Shown here: in pieces, positions 25,890 to 34,962 of the stretch | How positions within the stretch are numbered: the stretch's first letter is position 1 | How the letters are laid out: every line of letters starts with the position of its first letter | NCBI RefSeq assembly: GCF_008830185.1 | Contig: NZ_WAGX01000002.1 | Coordinates: 1 to 64,000, forward strand | From: Candidatus Galacturonatibacter soehngenii | GTDB taxonomy: Bacteria > Bacillota > Clostridia > Lachnospirales > Lachnospiraceae | DNA length: 64,000 nucleotides | Reading direction: 5' to 3' | Translations under genes and position numbers: made by a program | Notes under the pieces: generated by a model | What the model was told of the DNA's origin: nothing | The model's input: only the letters and a program-made list of their open reading frames with translations | Databases searched by the model: none

Positions 25890-26468
25890 CTACAATAGAT
25901 TGGCTTGTAACAGGCGGTGACGAATCATAGGACCGATAATAATTGCAATCGCAATTTTAATTGCATCTGCGATTAGATAAGGGAGTACCCCAATGGTCAG
26001 TGCTTGATAAAAAGTTATATCAAGTTGATAGGAAAGCCAGGTAGTTCCTAACAAATAATTAGCAGCGCTAGCAAGAACTAGCCCCAGTATGTACATATTT
26101 ATCTTACCATAGAAACGTTCGATAAAGAGTCCGCTAATAAAAGCCATTAATATAAATCCAATTAAATACCCACCTGTTGGGCCCAAAAGTTTACCAGGTC
26201 CTCCTGAGAAATTACTAAAGATTGGAAGTCCAACAAGTCCTAATAATAAATAAATTAAATAACTAAGTGTACCTTTTTTCCATCCTAATATAAAAGCAGT
26301 TATATAAATCACAAGATTCGTAAATGAAATAGGAACAGGACTAAAGGGAATAGGAATTGAAAGTGGCCCTAATATACAAGTAACTGCAGTCATAATCCCT
26401 ATAAGAGCCATTTGATAAATGGAACCTTTAAACATAACAGATGAATTGGCATTGGTTTTTTCATTCAT
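25890..26468 (-). CDS. bioY: BioY, biotin-specific ECF transporter S component
   Basis: This 192-residue membrane protein has about six helices and BioY signatures: PFSPVPISFTNLVIYITAF, GLVGLPIFSNFSGGPGKLLGPTGGY and a YQALTIGVLPYL segment near the end. It binds biotin at the outer face and works with the shared EcfAA'T module. Regulation is visible: a BirA operator sits 55 bases upstream of the ATG. No other biotin gene is nearby, so the strain may take up biotin from outside. Confidence 0.96.
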   Translation of the reverse strand: MNEKTNANSSVMFKGSIYQMALIGIMTAVTCILGPLSIPIPFSPVPISFTNLVIYITAFILGWKKGTLSYLIYLLLGLVGLPIFSNFSGGPGKLLGPTGGYLIGFILMAFISGLFIERFYGKINMYILGLVLASAANYLLGTTWLSYQLDITFYQALTIGVLPYLIADAIKIAIAIIIGPMIRHRLLQANLL

Positions 26469-26522
26469 AATTTATAATCTCCTTTCAGATACATACCAAG
26501 ATTATAAAAAAATAAAACCTAA

Positions 26523-26553
26523 TTGTCAACCTAAAAAAAATACAGGTTAACAA
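26523..26553 (-). promoter_or_regulatory. BirA operator upstream of bioY
   Basis: TTGTCAACC (26523-26531) and GGTTAACAA (26545-26553) form an inverted repeat with a 13-base spacer, matching the Firmicute BirA box. Confidence 0.92.
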
Positions 26554-26559
26554 TAGGAT

Positions 26560-26590
26560 AAAAATCCAATATGCAATATTGGATTTTTAT
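26560..26590 (-). terminator. terminator of the XRE gene at 26597
   Basis: The stem AATCCAATAT/ATATTGGATT with a three-base loop is followed by a T run on the minus strand. Confidence 0.85.
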
Positions 26591-26596
26591 CAAACT

Positions 26597-27064
26597 TCAA
26601 TTCTCTTTTTTGTTTCTTTTCACTTGATTTTTATATTTACAAGATACAAAGAGTCTTATGTCTTCTTGATCTTGTGGACTTAGCTTTTTGTAATTGCTTA
26701 AGAAATTAATATCGTTTTGGGTAATGGATTGGATATCTAGGGGAGGAGAACTGTTTAGCAATAAAATGCCCAGATCCTTTAACTTATAAACGTCAATTGA
26801 ATTAGTGGCAGGATATGCAGCAGATGAATCAGAAAGAAAATTATCAGATACTGAAATAATGTGAGGATTAATTAATTGATTAATACTAATATTATATAGT
26901 TCTGCTAGCTTTAACAAGCTCTCACTGCTTGGGACTCGTTTACCTGTTTCATATTGTGAGTATCCTCCACGAGAAATATGGATATAAGAACTTACATATT
27001 CTTGTGTATAGTTATGCTTTTTGCGTAATTCGATTAGCTTAAGCGGTAATAATGAGAGTGACAT
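26597..27064 (-). CDS. XRE-family transcriptional regulator
   Basis: This 155-residue protein has an N-terminal HTH (about 8-62; NYTQEYVSSYIHISRGGYSQYETGKRVPS) and a C-terminal extension of about 90 residues. That extension ends in the NFLSNYKKLSPQDQEDI segment seen in many clostridial regulators. It is unrelated in detail to the divergent XRE pair near 21 kb. It is monocistronic, with its own terminator. Target genes are unknown. Confidence 0.87.
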   Translation of the reverse strand: MSLSLLPLKLIELRKKHNYTQEYVSSYIHISRGGYSQYETGKRVPSSESLLKLAELYNISINQLINPHIISVSDNFLSDSSAAYPATNSIDVYKLKDLGILLLNSSPPLDIQSITQNDINFLSNYKKLSPQDQEDIRLFVSCKYKNQVKRNKKEN

Positions 27065-27178
27065 ATGTATTAATCCTTTCCTTCATTTTAAACTAGTACA
27101 ATACATATCATGATTATAGCAATTTTTACCATTAATTACTCTAAAGGAAACAGATTGAATCGTAAATGACTTCACTAT

Positions 27179-27216
27179 AAAAAGCAACGAAACGTTGCAA
27201 GGTTTCGTTGCTTTTT
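27179..27216 (-). terminator. terminator of the aminotransferase gene
   Basis: A 15-bp perfect stem (27179-27193 with 27202-27216) is followed by T residues on the minus strand. Confidence 0.9.
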
Positions 27217-27254
27217 GCTAAGGATAACATCCATGAAGGGCTATAAAATACACT

Positions 27255-28547
27255 CTAATACGATTGCTGTTCTAATAATTTATTAACACTTATTAGTTTT
27301 ACGCAAAGTGTGAAAATCAATGCAGCTTGATGCATTTCATCAGGAGTTGGGAAGGAAGGTGCAATACGAATATTTGAATCATATGGATCTTTTCCATACG
27401 GATAGGTAGCACCTGCATCTGTCATAACAACACCAGCTTCTTTACATTTGGCAACTATAGCTTTGGCACATCCTTCTAACGCTTCAAACGATATGAAATA
27501 TCCACCTTTTGGCTCTAGCCAGCTACCAATCTCAAGACCACTTAATTCATCCTGCAATACCTGAAGTACTACTTCGAATTTAGGTCTTAAAATCGCAGCA
27601 TGCTTCTTCATATGCTCTTTTATACCATCAATATTTTTAAAATACCTTACATGTCTTAATTGATTTATTTTATCGTATCCAATGGTTTGTATCGAAAGAA
27701 ATTTTTTCATTTCACTTAGGTTAGCGAAGGAAGAGGCAACAGCCGATATACCGCCTCCAGCAAAGCTGACTTTAGAGGTAGATGAAAATTCATAGACCAT
27801 ATCAGGATTACCAGCTTTTTCACATTCGCTTAATATTTCAAGCAAGGAGGCCTGATCGTTATCATACAAATGGTGAATTGCATAAGCATTATCCCAAAAG
27901 ATTCGAAAGTCTTTTGCAGCAGGCTTAAGCTTAGCAAAACGACGAACCGTCTCATCGGAATAAGAAATACCCTGTGGGTTTGAGTATTTGGGAATACACC
28001 AAATGCCTTTTATACTCTCGTCAGATGCGACTAATTGCTCTACCATCTCCATATCTGGACCATTCTCTGTCATAGGGATAGGAAGCATTTCAATACCAAA
28101 TAACTCTGTAATTGCAAAATGTCTATCATAACCTGGAACTGGGCATAAAAATTTTACTTTGTCCAATTTAGCCCATGGAGTATGACCAAGAACACCATGC
28201 GTCATGGAACGAGAAATGGTTTCATACATGATACTTAAACTTGAATTACCACATACTACGACATGGTCAGGTGATACTTCCATAATATCTGCCATCAGTT
28301 TTTTTGCTTCAAAAATGCCATCTGATATTCCATAATTTCTACAATCCATACCATCTTCGGTGTAAAGATTACTCTGACTGTTTATCACATCCATCATACC
28401 CATTGCCATATCAAGTTGGGGGATTGAAGGTTTTCCTCTTGACATATCAAGTTTTAGTCCTTTTTCTTTTGCATCTTCAAATTTTGCTTCCAGCTCTGCC
28501 TTAAGCCGTAACAACTCATCTTTCCCCATTTGTTTTAACGATTTCAT
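27255..28547 (-). CDS. aspartate aminotransferase-like PLP enzyme (AspT type, PF12897-like)
   Basis: This 430-residue fold-type I aminotransferase begins with a helical N-terminal segment, then LDMSRGKPSIPQLDMA, the pattern of the AspT (class Ic) family. PLP-binding features are CGNSSLSIMY, the substrate/ring Asp-Tyr in WDNAYAIHHL, and the lysine in SSTSKVSFAGGG. The family transaminates aspartate with 2-oxoglutarate and is distinct from classical AspC. It is a single gene with GGAGGC before the ATG and its own terminator. Substrate specificity is from family. Confidence 0.87.
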   Translation of the reverse strand: MKSLKQMGKDELLRLKAELEAKFEDAKEKGLKLDMSRGKPSIPQLDMAMGMMDVINSQSNLYTEDGMDCRNYGISDGIFEAKKLMADIMEVSPDHVVVCGNSSLSIMYETISRSMTHGVLGHTPWAKLDKVKFLCPVPGYDRHFAITELFGIEMLPIPMTENGPDMEMVEQLVASDESIKGIWCIPKYSNPQGISYSDETVRRFAKLKPAAKDFRIFWDNAYAIHHLYDNDQASLLEILSECEKAGNPDMVYEFSSTSKVSFAGGGISAVASSFANLSEMKKFLSIQTIGYDKINQLRHVRYFKNIDGIKEHMKKHAAILRPKFEVVLQVLQDELSGLEIGSWLEPKGGYFISFEALEGCAKAIVAKCKEAGVVMTDAGATYPYGKDPYDSNIRIAPSFPTPDEMHQAALIFTLCVKLISVNKLLEQQSY

Positions 28548-28641
28548 AATAGCCTCCTAAGTTAATAACGATTTAAACTTTCTTAATTCTATTTTATTCG
28601 AGTCAGTGTGTCAAGCGTAAAAATAAACGAATATTGCATGA

Positions 28642-29097
28642 TTATACGTTAAATATCTTACTACTTAAATAACTGTTATGATATTCCTTGGAAAATGTTA
28701 CATCTTTTTCAAACCAATCGGGAGGTATGAAGGCTTTTGCTTGTTCCTCGGAATCAAATTCTACTTCTGCTAGCATTAATGTTTCAAAGGGTTCTAAAAA
28801 GAGATCCAACTCAATGGTAAGGTTCGAATCGTATGGAATGAGGTATCTTTTTTTACTTATAATATTACCATCGGCTTTTTCTCTTAAATGATAGTAGGAA
28901 TCTTTTGTGAGAGGCATATTGTACTCTTCTCTAGATAAAAATCCTTTTGATTTGTATGTTAATGTATAGTTATCGTTTGATTTTCGTACTCGGACAACTG
29001 GATCAGTTGACAAATAGGCTTGTTCAATTGCAATACAAGCATATTTTTCTAAGTTATCAGGAAGATATTTAATTAAAAATTTTCGTTCTATTTCCAT
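28642..29097 (-). CDS. CYTH domain protein (triphosphate tunnel metalloenzyme)
   Basis: This 151-residue protein has the family's N-terminal ExExK variant MEIERKFL. Alternating charged strands follow (RVRKSNDNYTLTYKSKG, KKRYLIPY, TIELDLFL, AEVEFDSEEQA) and form the catalytic tunnel. CYTH proteins hydrolyse inorganic triphosphate or form class IV cyclases. At this size tripolyphosphatase or thiamine triphosphatase activity is likely. AAAAGGAG precedes the ATG. It is an isolated gene. Confidence 0.88.
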   Translation of the reverse strand: MEIERKFLIKYLPDNLEKYACIAIEQAYLSTDPVVRVRKSNDNYTLTYKSKGFLSREEYNMPLTKDSYYHLREKADGNIISKKRYLIPYDSNLTIELDLFLEPFETLMLAEVEFDSEEQAKAFIPPDWFEKDVTFSKEYHNSYLSSKIFNV

Positions 29098-29308
29098 ATT
29101 GACTCCTTTTCATCACACACATATGTTTTTAAGACTGGAATTATCATAGTATAAGAAGCAGGCTTTGTAAAGTGATTCACAAAATGTATCAGTAAAATTT
29201 GTAAAATATTGTATAGAAATAATTGTTTAAATATAACTAATATCGTAGTATAACTATCTTAAAGGGAAATTAAATGAAGAGGGAATAAATGTAGAAAGAG
29301 GTATAGAC

Positions 29309-30307
29309 ATGAAAAGGGAAAAGTTACACAAAGACAAACAGACTTTTAAAGTAAAAAGTATTCCAGAAGATGAATATAATGAGAAAATGCTAGAAGGAGT
29401 AGAGCCTTTATTAAATCAAATTAAAAAGCATGGGTATTTTGCTAGGACTACTGATAAGAATATTTATTATGAAAAATACATAAATCCCAAGGCAAAAAAC
29501 AGCATAGTGATATGTCATGGATTTACAGAAAATGCAGAAAAATATAAAGAAATGATTTATTACTTTTATAGAGAAAATTGTAGTGTGTTTGTTTTGGATC
29601 ATCAAGGTCATGGTAAATCGTATCGAATGGTAGAAGACTACTCAGTAACACACGTGGAAAAATTTACGGATTATGTGGAAGATTTAAGAATGTTTATGAA
29701 AATAATTGTTGAACCAAGTAGTAAAAAAATACCAATTATTTTATATGCGCACTCAATGGGAGGAGCAATTGGAGCAACTTACTTAGAAAAATATCCAAGT
29801 GATTTTAATCGAGCAATCTTTTCTTCCCCTATGTTTGAAATTGACTCAGGAAATGTTCCAACCTGGATGGGGCGAATTATGGCTAATTTTAAAATACTAA
29901 CTGGTCATAAAACGGATTATCTTTTTGTACATTCTACCTTTAATGAAAAGGAACGATTCGAAGATAGTTGCGCAATATCAAAAGTGCGTTATGATTATTT
30001 TTTTAATAAGCGATTAAGGAATAAAGAGTATCAAAATTATTGTGCATCTTATTCTTGGTTTAAACAATCGGTGTTAGCTACTAGAAAGCTACTAAAACCA
30101 GCAAATTTAGCAAGAATCAGAATTCCAGTCATTGTGTTTCAAGCAGAAAAAGATACGGTTGTAAAAGCACGTGGCTTGTATCGTTTTGTAAAAGGTGTAA
30201 AACACGCACGTTTTGTTTTTGTACCAGAAAGTAAGCATGAGATATTTATGGCAACAAGTGAGATTATTACACCTTATTTAAATAAAATATTTGACTTTAT
30301 TCATTAA
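29309..30307 (+). CDS. alpha/beta hydrolase (monoacylglycerol lipase/lysophospholipase type)
   Basis: This 332-residue serine hydrolase has the oxyanion HGFTENAEKY segment, the DHQGHGKS motif, the nucleophile elbow YAHSMGGA, Asp in EKDTVV and His in SKHEIF. This order matches the monoacylglycerol lipase/lysophospholipase L2 family. It has no signal peptide, so it is cytoplasmic. Its stop codon overlaps that of the convergent AraC gene in TTAA at 30304-30307. Natural substrate unknown. Confidence 0.88.
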   Translation: MKREKLHKDKQTFKVKSIPEDEYNEKMLEGVEPLLNQIKKHGYFARTTDKNIYYEKYINPKAKNSIVICHGFTENAEKYKEMIYYFYRENCSVFVLDHQGHGKSYRMVEDYSVTHVEKFTDYVEDLRMFMKIIVEPSSKKIPIILYAHSMGGAIGATYLEKYPSDFNRAIFSSPMFEIDSGNVPTWMGRIMANFKILTGHKTDYLFVHSTFNEKERFEDSCAISKVRYDYFFNKRLRNKEYQNYCASYSWFKQSVLATRKLLKPANLARIRIPVIVFQAEKDTVVKARGLYRFVKGVKHARFVFVPESKHEIFMATSEIITPYLNKIFDFIH

Positions 30308-31134
30308 ACAAGTTCATTGGTTTTTCGATATTGGAGGGGAGATATCCCCTTCATTTTTTTGAATACATCTCCAAAATAGTTGCTGTCAGAAAAACCACAG
30401 GAGAATGCAATATCCGTAATGGATTCATTTGTCTCAAGAAGAAGTTTGGAGGCTTCTGTTAGACGAATTTTACACAAATATTCTTTAAAACCAAACCCCG
30501 TGACAGCTTTAAATTTTTTTGAAAAATAAGTTGTACTCATATTGGCATACTGAGCGGCTATTTCTAAAGTGATTGGTTGATTGTAATTACTTCGGATGTA
30601 TTTTGCTGTCTTTTGAATGACCTCATCGGTTAAGTTTAGGGGGATCTGAGATTGCGCCTCGTTTTTTTGATAACGCAATAAAAATATAATTAATTCTTGC
30701 AAGTAACTTTGGATTAAGTGCTCCGAGAAATCATCTAGTTGATTCGATTCATAAATTAACTTTTTAAAAATATCTTCAATATAATCACGTCGGTTATATT
30801 GTATGGTTAAAAAAGGGTGTGTAAAACAAGCAAGTATATCTTCCTTAGAATACTCCTCATATAAAGAATTGAGATATTTATCTGAAAAATTAATAGCAAA
30901 TCGCTCATGTGTCTCGTCAGAAATAAAGGTGGTACGATGTAATACATTTTTGTTAATCAAAACCATATCGCCACGATTTAAAGTATATAAGGTATCGTTG
31001 ACAAAAATTCTTCGTTTTCCAGAATATAAATAATAGATTTCATAGTAAGGATGAAAATGGGAGTGTTGCATCTTAAAATATTGTTCCCTTTTTCGTCTGT
31101 CCGCAATAAAATCCAATTTCTTATCTTTTAACAT
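30304..31134 (-). CDS. AraC-family transcriptional regulator
   Basis: This 276-residue protein has an N-terminal cupin (HFHPYYEIYYLYSGKRRIFVND, residues about 26-47) and C-terminal double HTH (about 175-275). It ends with ITDIAFSCGFSDSNYFGDVFKK and GISPLQYRK. It is divergent from the MATE transporter at 31326 and convergent with the lipase gene. Control of the MATE gene is the simplest inference. The ligand is unknown. Confidence 0.9.
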   Translation of the reverse strand: MLKDKKLDFIADRRKREQYFKMQHSHFHPYYEIYYLYSGKRRIFVNDTLYTLNRGDMVLINKNVLHRTTFISDETHERFAINFSDKYLNSLYEEYSKEDILACFTHPFLTIQYNRRDYIEDIFKKLIYESNQLDDFSEHLIQSYLQELIIFLLRYQKNEAQSQIPLNLTDEVIQKTAKYIRSNYNQPITLEIAAQYANMSTTYFSKKFKAVTGFGFKEYLCKIRLTEASKLLLETNESITDIAFSCGFSDSNYFGDVFKKMKGISPLQYRKTNELV

Positions 31135-31325
31135 GTTCCAATCCTTTCTAAGTGAAATGTTTATGGTTATATCATATTAACATAAAAATGACAAATTATC
31201 AGTAATATCTTTAAAGATACCATTAAAATTAGTAGAGAATACATGAAATTTGTTTTACAATGTCTATACATAAGAAAAATAAGAGTAATTTATTTTTACA
31301 TCATATAGAAACTAAGGAGTGTATC

Positions 31326-32735
31326 ATGTCTAAGACAGAAGTAATTATATCAAAAAAAGATGAAAGCTTCCGCGATTTTTCTTTAAACGGAAATATGTGG
31401 ATGGTTATATTACAAGTAGGATTTCCATTAGCACTTTATCAGGAATTAATTCAGTTATTTAAAATATTAGATTCCATGATGGCATCACATATCAGTGCCA
31501 CCTCTGTTTCAGCAGTGGCGTATTTGTCCCAGATTAATATGATGCTTGCTGCAATTGGTGGTGGGCTTGCAGTAGGAGGAAGTTTAAAGATAAGTCAGGC
31601 ATATGGAGAAGGAAACTATGAATTGGTAAAAAAAAGAGTGAATAGTTTATTTGCTCTATGTGCAATACTTGGAGTTAGTTTATTGGTTTTTGTGCTACCT
31701 TTTACGGTTCCCCTTCTAAGATTGGCAAACACACCAGAAGAGTTAATTACAATCGGCAGTAAATACTTTGCAATTGAACTAATTGGACTAGTAATAACCT
31801 TCTTTAATAATGTATATATATGCGTGGAACGTGCAAGAGGAAATTCAAAACGAATATTAACCTTAAATATAGTGGTGATTGGAGTCAAATTGTCGCTAAC
31901 TGCATTATTTGTCTACGTCCTACAATGGGGGATTACGATGATTGCCATGGCAACAATCATCTCTCAATCCGTTTTATTGATTGCAGGAATGATTTCTTTG
32001 AATAAAAAAAATAACGCATTTGGATTATCTTTTGAGTACATGTCGTTTAAAAAAGAAATTACAAAACCTATGCTTTCTTTATCTTTCCCAGTTATTGTAG
32101 AAAAGGTAGCATTTAACTTTGGAAAAGTAATTATTAATTCTATGAGTGGAATATATGGCTCGTTAACCGTTGGTGCACTTGGTATTTCAAATAGCATAGG
32201 GGGCTTAACAACGAATCCACAAAATGGGTTTCAAGAAGGAGCAGCAGCGATTATTAGTCAGAACTTAGGAGCAGCAAAGCCAAAAAGATCGTTGGATGCC
32301 TTTAAGAAAGTCTTGGTGATTAATATTATAGTTGGTATCTTAGGTTTTATATTAACAAGACTTTATCTGAATCAAATTAGTGATGTGTTTTCAAATTCAG
32401 TAAATGGAGTGGATTACCAATTTAAGGAATTGATTTATACTATTTATCGTTTCGAATCCTTAGGCGGCTGTATTCCTTTAGGAATCAATGCAGCAGTGAT
32501 TTCGTTGATGTTAGGTTTTGGTTATACAAAATGCACCCTGCTCATTAATTTTTGCCGTGTATTTGTGTTTCGTATTCCGATTTTGTGGGGATTGCAGATG
32601 TTTACCTCTCTTGGAAGTGAAAGTGTTGGAGTGGTCATGATGGTAAGTAATGTGCTGGTGACTTTATTTTCTTGTATAGTTGCAGTCATCGTAATCAAAA
32701 AAATATGTAGAGAATATCAAATTACCTTCTTTTAA
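31326..32735 (+). CDS. MATE-family efflux transporter
   Basis: This protein of about 469 residues has twelve predicted membrane helices in two repeats, with MATE features such as PLALYQELIQLFKILDSMM at the start of helix 1 and GFQEGAAAIISQNLGA in the second half. It exports cationic compounds using a sodium or proton gradient. The ATG at 31326 is chosen because AAGGAG precedes it. An in-frame ATG at 31260 lacks a ribosome site and would add an unconserved tail. It is divergent from an AraC regulator. Confidence 0.9.
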   Translation: MSKTEVIISKKDESFRDFSLNGNMWMVILQVGFPLALYQELIQLFKILDSMMASHISATSVSAVAYLSQINMMLAAIGGGLAVGGSLKISQAYGEGNYELVKKRVNSLFALCAILGVSLLVFVLPFTVPLLRLANTPEELITIGSKYFAIELIGLVITFFNNVYICVERARGNSKRILTLNIVVIGVKLSLTALFVYVLQWGITMIAMATIISQSVLLIAGMISLNKKNNAFGLSFEYMSFKKEITKPMLSLSFPVIVEKVAFNFGKVIINSMSGIYGSLTVGALGISNSIGGLTTNPQNGFQEGAAAIISQNLGAAKPKRSLDAFKKVLVINIIVGILGFILTRLYLNQISDVFSNSVNGVDYQFKELIYTIYRFESLGGCIPLGINAAVISLMLGFGYTKCTLLINFCRVFVFRIPILWGLQMFTSLGSESVGVVMMVSNVLVTLFSCIVAVIVIKKICREYQITFF

Positions 32736-32763
32736 GTAACATATAAGTAACATAGGGGCTAGC

Positions 32764-32792
32764 TTGACAGTACTTTGATTCTATTGTATTCT
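32764..32792 (+). promoter_or_regulatory. promoter of the cysteine desulfidase gene
   Basis: TTGACA (32764-32769), 17 bases, TATTCT (32787-32792), about 44 bases before the ATG. Confidence 0.6.
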
Positions 32793-32835
32793 TTTAAAAT
32801 CAGAAAATTAGATGTAGCACCATAGGAGCAGTAAT

Positions 32836-34116
32836 ATGATTACGAAAGAAAGATACAATGCTTATATCAATATATTAAAAGAAGAACTAATTCCTGCAAT
32901 GGGGTGTACAGAACCCATTGCAATCGCATATGCAGCAGCAATAGCAAGAGAAACCTTAGGAGAAATTCCGCAGAAAATAAAGATTGAAGTAAGCGGAAAT
33001 ATCATCAAGAATGTAAAAAGTGTGGTGGTACCTCATACAGGAGGATTAAGAGGGATAGAAGCTTCTGTTTGCGCAGGAATTATAGCTGGAGATGCCAAGA
33101 AAGAACTTGAGGTAATTGAAAGTGTATCCAGTGAACAGATAGAAGAAATTAAAAAATACCTAAATCGTAATATCATTCAAGTAGAATATGCCAATTCTCC
33201 ATATATTTTTGACATTATACTCACGGTATATGCAAGTGAAGATTGTGTAAAAGTTCGTATTTTAGATTATCATACCAATGTAGTTGAAATAAAGAAAAAT
33301 AATGAGGTTGTTTTAAGTAAGAAGGTTCAGGCGAAAAAGTCTTTGCCCCAAACAGATCGATCATTATTAAATATAAAGGATATCGTTGCCTTTGCAAATG
33401 AGGTATCCATACCTAAAGTCAAGGAAATATTAGAACAACAAATTCTGTATAATACGGCAATTGCAGAGGAAGGACTAAAAGGTAGCTATGGAGCGAACAT
33501 AGGAAAAGTACTTCTTAAAACCTATGGTAGCCAAGATGTGAAAGTTCGTGCAAAAGCAAAAGCTGCCGCTGGGTCCGATGCCAGAATGAATGGCTGTGAG
33601 CTTCCTGTTGTCATTAATTCTGGAAGCGGAAATCAAGGGATTACCGCTTCTATACCAGTCATTGAGTATGCGGATGAATTAAAGGTATCAGAAGAGACAA
33701 AATATCGAGCGCTTATTATCTCAAATTTAACTACGATACATTTAAAAACAGGGATTGGAAGATTATCTGCTTATTGTGGTGCAGTGAGTGCGGGTTGCGG
33801 AAGTGGCGCGGCCATTGCCTATCTATATGGTGGAGGATATGAAGAGATTGCTCATACGGTAGTCAATGCGCTTGCGATTGCATCAGGAATTATATGCGAT
33901 GGGGCAAAAGCCTCTTGTGCCGCAAAAATATCGGCTTCTGTAGATGTTGGTATACTAGGATATTATATGTATAAAGAAGGTCAGGAATTTGTAGATGGAG
34001 ATGGAATTGTAAAAAAGGGTGTCGAAAATACAATTACAAATGTTGGAAAACTAGCAAGAAATGGAATGAGTGAGACAGATAAAGAGATCATCAAAATAAT
34101 GCTAGAATCCTGTTAA
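32836..34116 (+). CDS. cyuA: L-cysteine desulfidase/serine dehydratase alpha-like protein (UPF0597)
   Basis: This 426-residue protein belongs to the UPF0597/CyuA family, whose members (archaeal L-cysteine desulfidase, E. coli CyuA/YhaM) degrade cysteine to pyruvate, ammonia and sulfide using an Fe-S cluster. Family motifs are visible: PAMGCTEPIAIAYAAA at the N-terminus, the central SGSGNQGITASIPV and the C-terminal Cys-rich SAYCGAVSAGCGSGAAIAYL and GIICDGAKASCAAK, which supply likely cluster ligands. It is monocistronic with its own promoter. No cysteine transporter is adjacent. Confidence 0.9.
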   Translation: MITKERYNAYINILKEELIPAMGCTEPIAIAYAAAIARETLGEIPQKIKIEVSGNIIKNVKSVVVPHTGGLRGIEASVCAGIIAGDAKKELEVIESVSSEQIEEIKKYLNRNIIQVEYANSPYIFDIILTVYASEDCVKVRILDYHTNVVEIKKNNEVVLSKKVQAKKSLPQTDRSLLNIKDIVAFANEVSIPKVKEILEQQILYNTAIAEEGLKGSYGANIGKVLLKTYGSQDVKVRAKAKAAAGSDARMNGCELPVVINSGSGNQGITASIPVIEYADELKVSEETKYRALIISNLTTIHLKTGIGRLSAYCGAVSAGCGSGAAIAYLYGGGYEEIAHTVVNALAIASGIICDGAKASCAAKISASVDVGILGYYMYKEGQEFVDGDGIVKKGVENTITNVGKLARNGMSETDKEIIKIMLESC

Positions 34117-34165
34117 AGAGTAGTCTTTGAAGGTGAGTTTTACGCACCTTCAAAGACTACTCTTT
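34115..34165. terminator. 21-bp perfect inverted repeat across a convergent gene junction
   Basis: The arms 34115-34135 and 34145-34165 are perfect reverse complements with a nine-base loop. The left arm overlaps the cyuA stop codon. The right arm encodes the last residues of the convergent amidotransferase-like gene. It probably acts as a bidirectional terminator, although the T tracts are short. Confidence 0.7.
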
Positions 34166-34877
34166 GCATTGCGGTATCCACCAATCGCTCAAAGAGAGGA
34201 AGCATTGCGTTGCCAACTTGAATAAAGTTTTCAGGATGCCATTGTACACCAACTTGAAAGGGATGAGAAAGCATCTCTAGTGCTTCGATAATCCCATCAT
34301 CTGTAAATCCTGATGCTATTAAGTTGTCCCCTAATTTGTTTACTGCTTGATGATGATAACTATTTGTATAAACTTCATGACCAAATAGTTCTTGTAGAAT
34401 TGTACCCTCTATAAAGGTTACTTTATGAGTTACAAAGTGCCTTTTTGCTTCGGACTGCATATGCTTGATTGTAGAATTACCAGTCAAGGAAAGGTCTTGA
34501 TAGATAGAACCACCACAAGCAACATTTAATATCTGGATTCCACGACATATGCCAAGTACTGGTTTGTTTGCAGATAGAATTTTTTCCATAAGAAAAAGGT
34601 GAAATTGATCAAGTTCTACATGGCCCGAACCATTGAGGGCATGAGGATTTTCACCAAAGAGCAAAGGATTAATATCTCCGCCGCCACAAAATAAAAAACC
34701 TTGACATAAGGTAACATAAGTACAAATATCTGCGTGGTTTAGCGTAAATGGAATCAAGATAGGTAACCCACCAGATTTTTTAATAGATTCAATATAATGA
34801 CATCCCACCACATTTTGCTCTAAGTGAAAGCTTGACTCAACGGTTAGATTCGAAGCAATACCTATCAGTGGTTTCAT
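34140..34877 (-). CDS. gamma-glutamyl-gamma-aminobutyrate hydrolase family protein (peptidase C26)
   Basis: This class I glutamine amidotransferase-like hydrolase of about 245 residues has the nucleophile in LGICRGIQILN, the C26 hallmark FCGGGDINP, and the His-Glu pair in VQWHPENF. The family includes PuuD, which cleaves gamma-glutamyl-GABA in putrescine breakdown. The ATG at 34877 has GGAGGT upstream. An earlier ATG would add an unrelated N-terminus. No other polyamine genes are nearby, so the substrate is open. Confidence 0.88.
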   Translation of the reverse strand: MKPLIGIASNLTVESSFHLEQNVVGCHYIESIKKSGGLPILIPFTLNHADICTYVTLCQGFLFCGGGDINPLLFGENPHALNGSGHVELDQFHLFLMEKILSANKPVLGICRGIQILNVACGGSIYQDLSLTGNSTIKHMQSEAKRHFVTHKVTFIEGTILQELFGHEVYTNSYHHQAVNKLGDNLIASGFTDDGIIEALEMLSHPFQVGVQWHPENFIQVGNAMLPLFERLVDTAMQRVVFEGA

Positions 34878-34926
34878 AAAACAAGACCTCCAGTTGAAGT
34901 TAAAATTAATACTATCATATGCAAAT

Positions 34927-34957
34927 GAAAAAAGAGTGTGAGCTTTACTCACACTCT
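34927..34957 (-). terminator. terminator of the oleate hydratase gene
   Basis: The stem AGAGTGTGAG/CTCACACTCT is followed by six T residues on the minus strand. Confidence 0.9.
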
Positions 34958-34962
34958 AGTGT

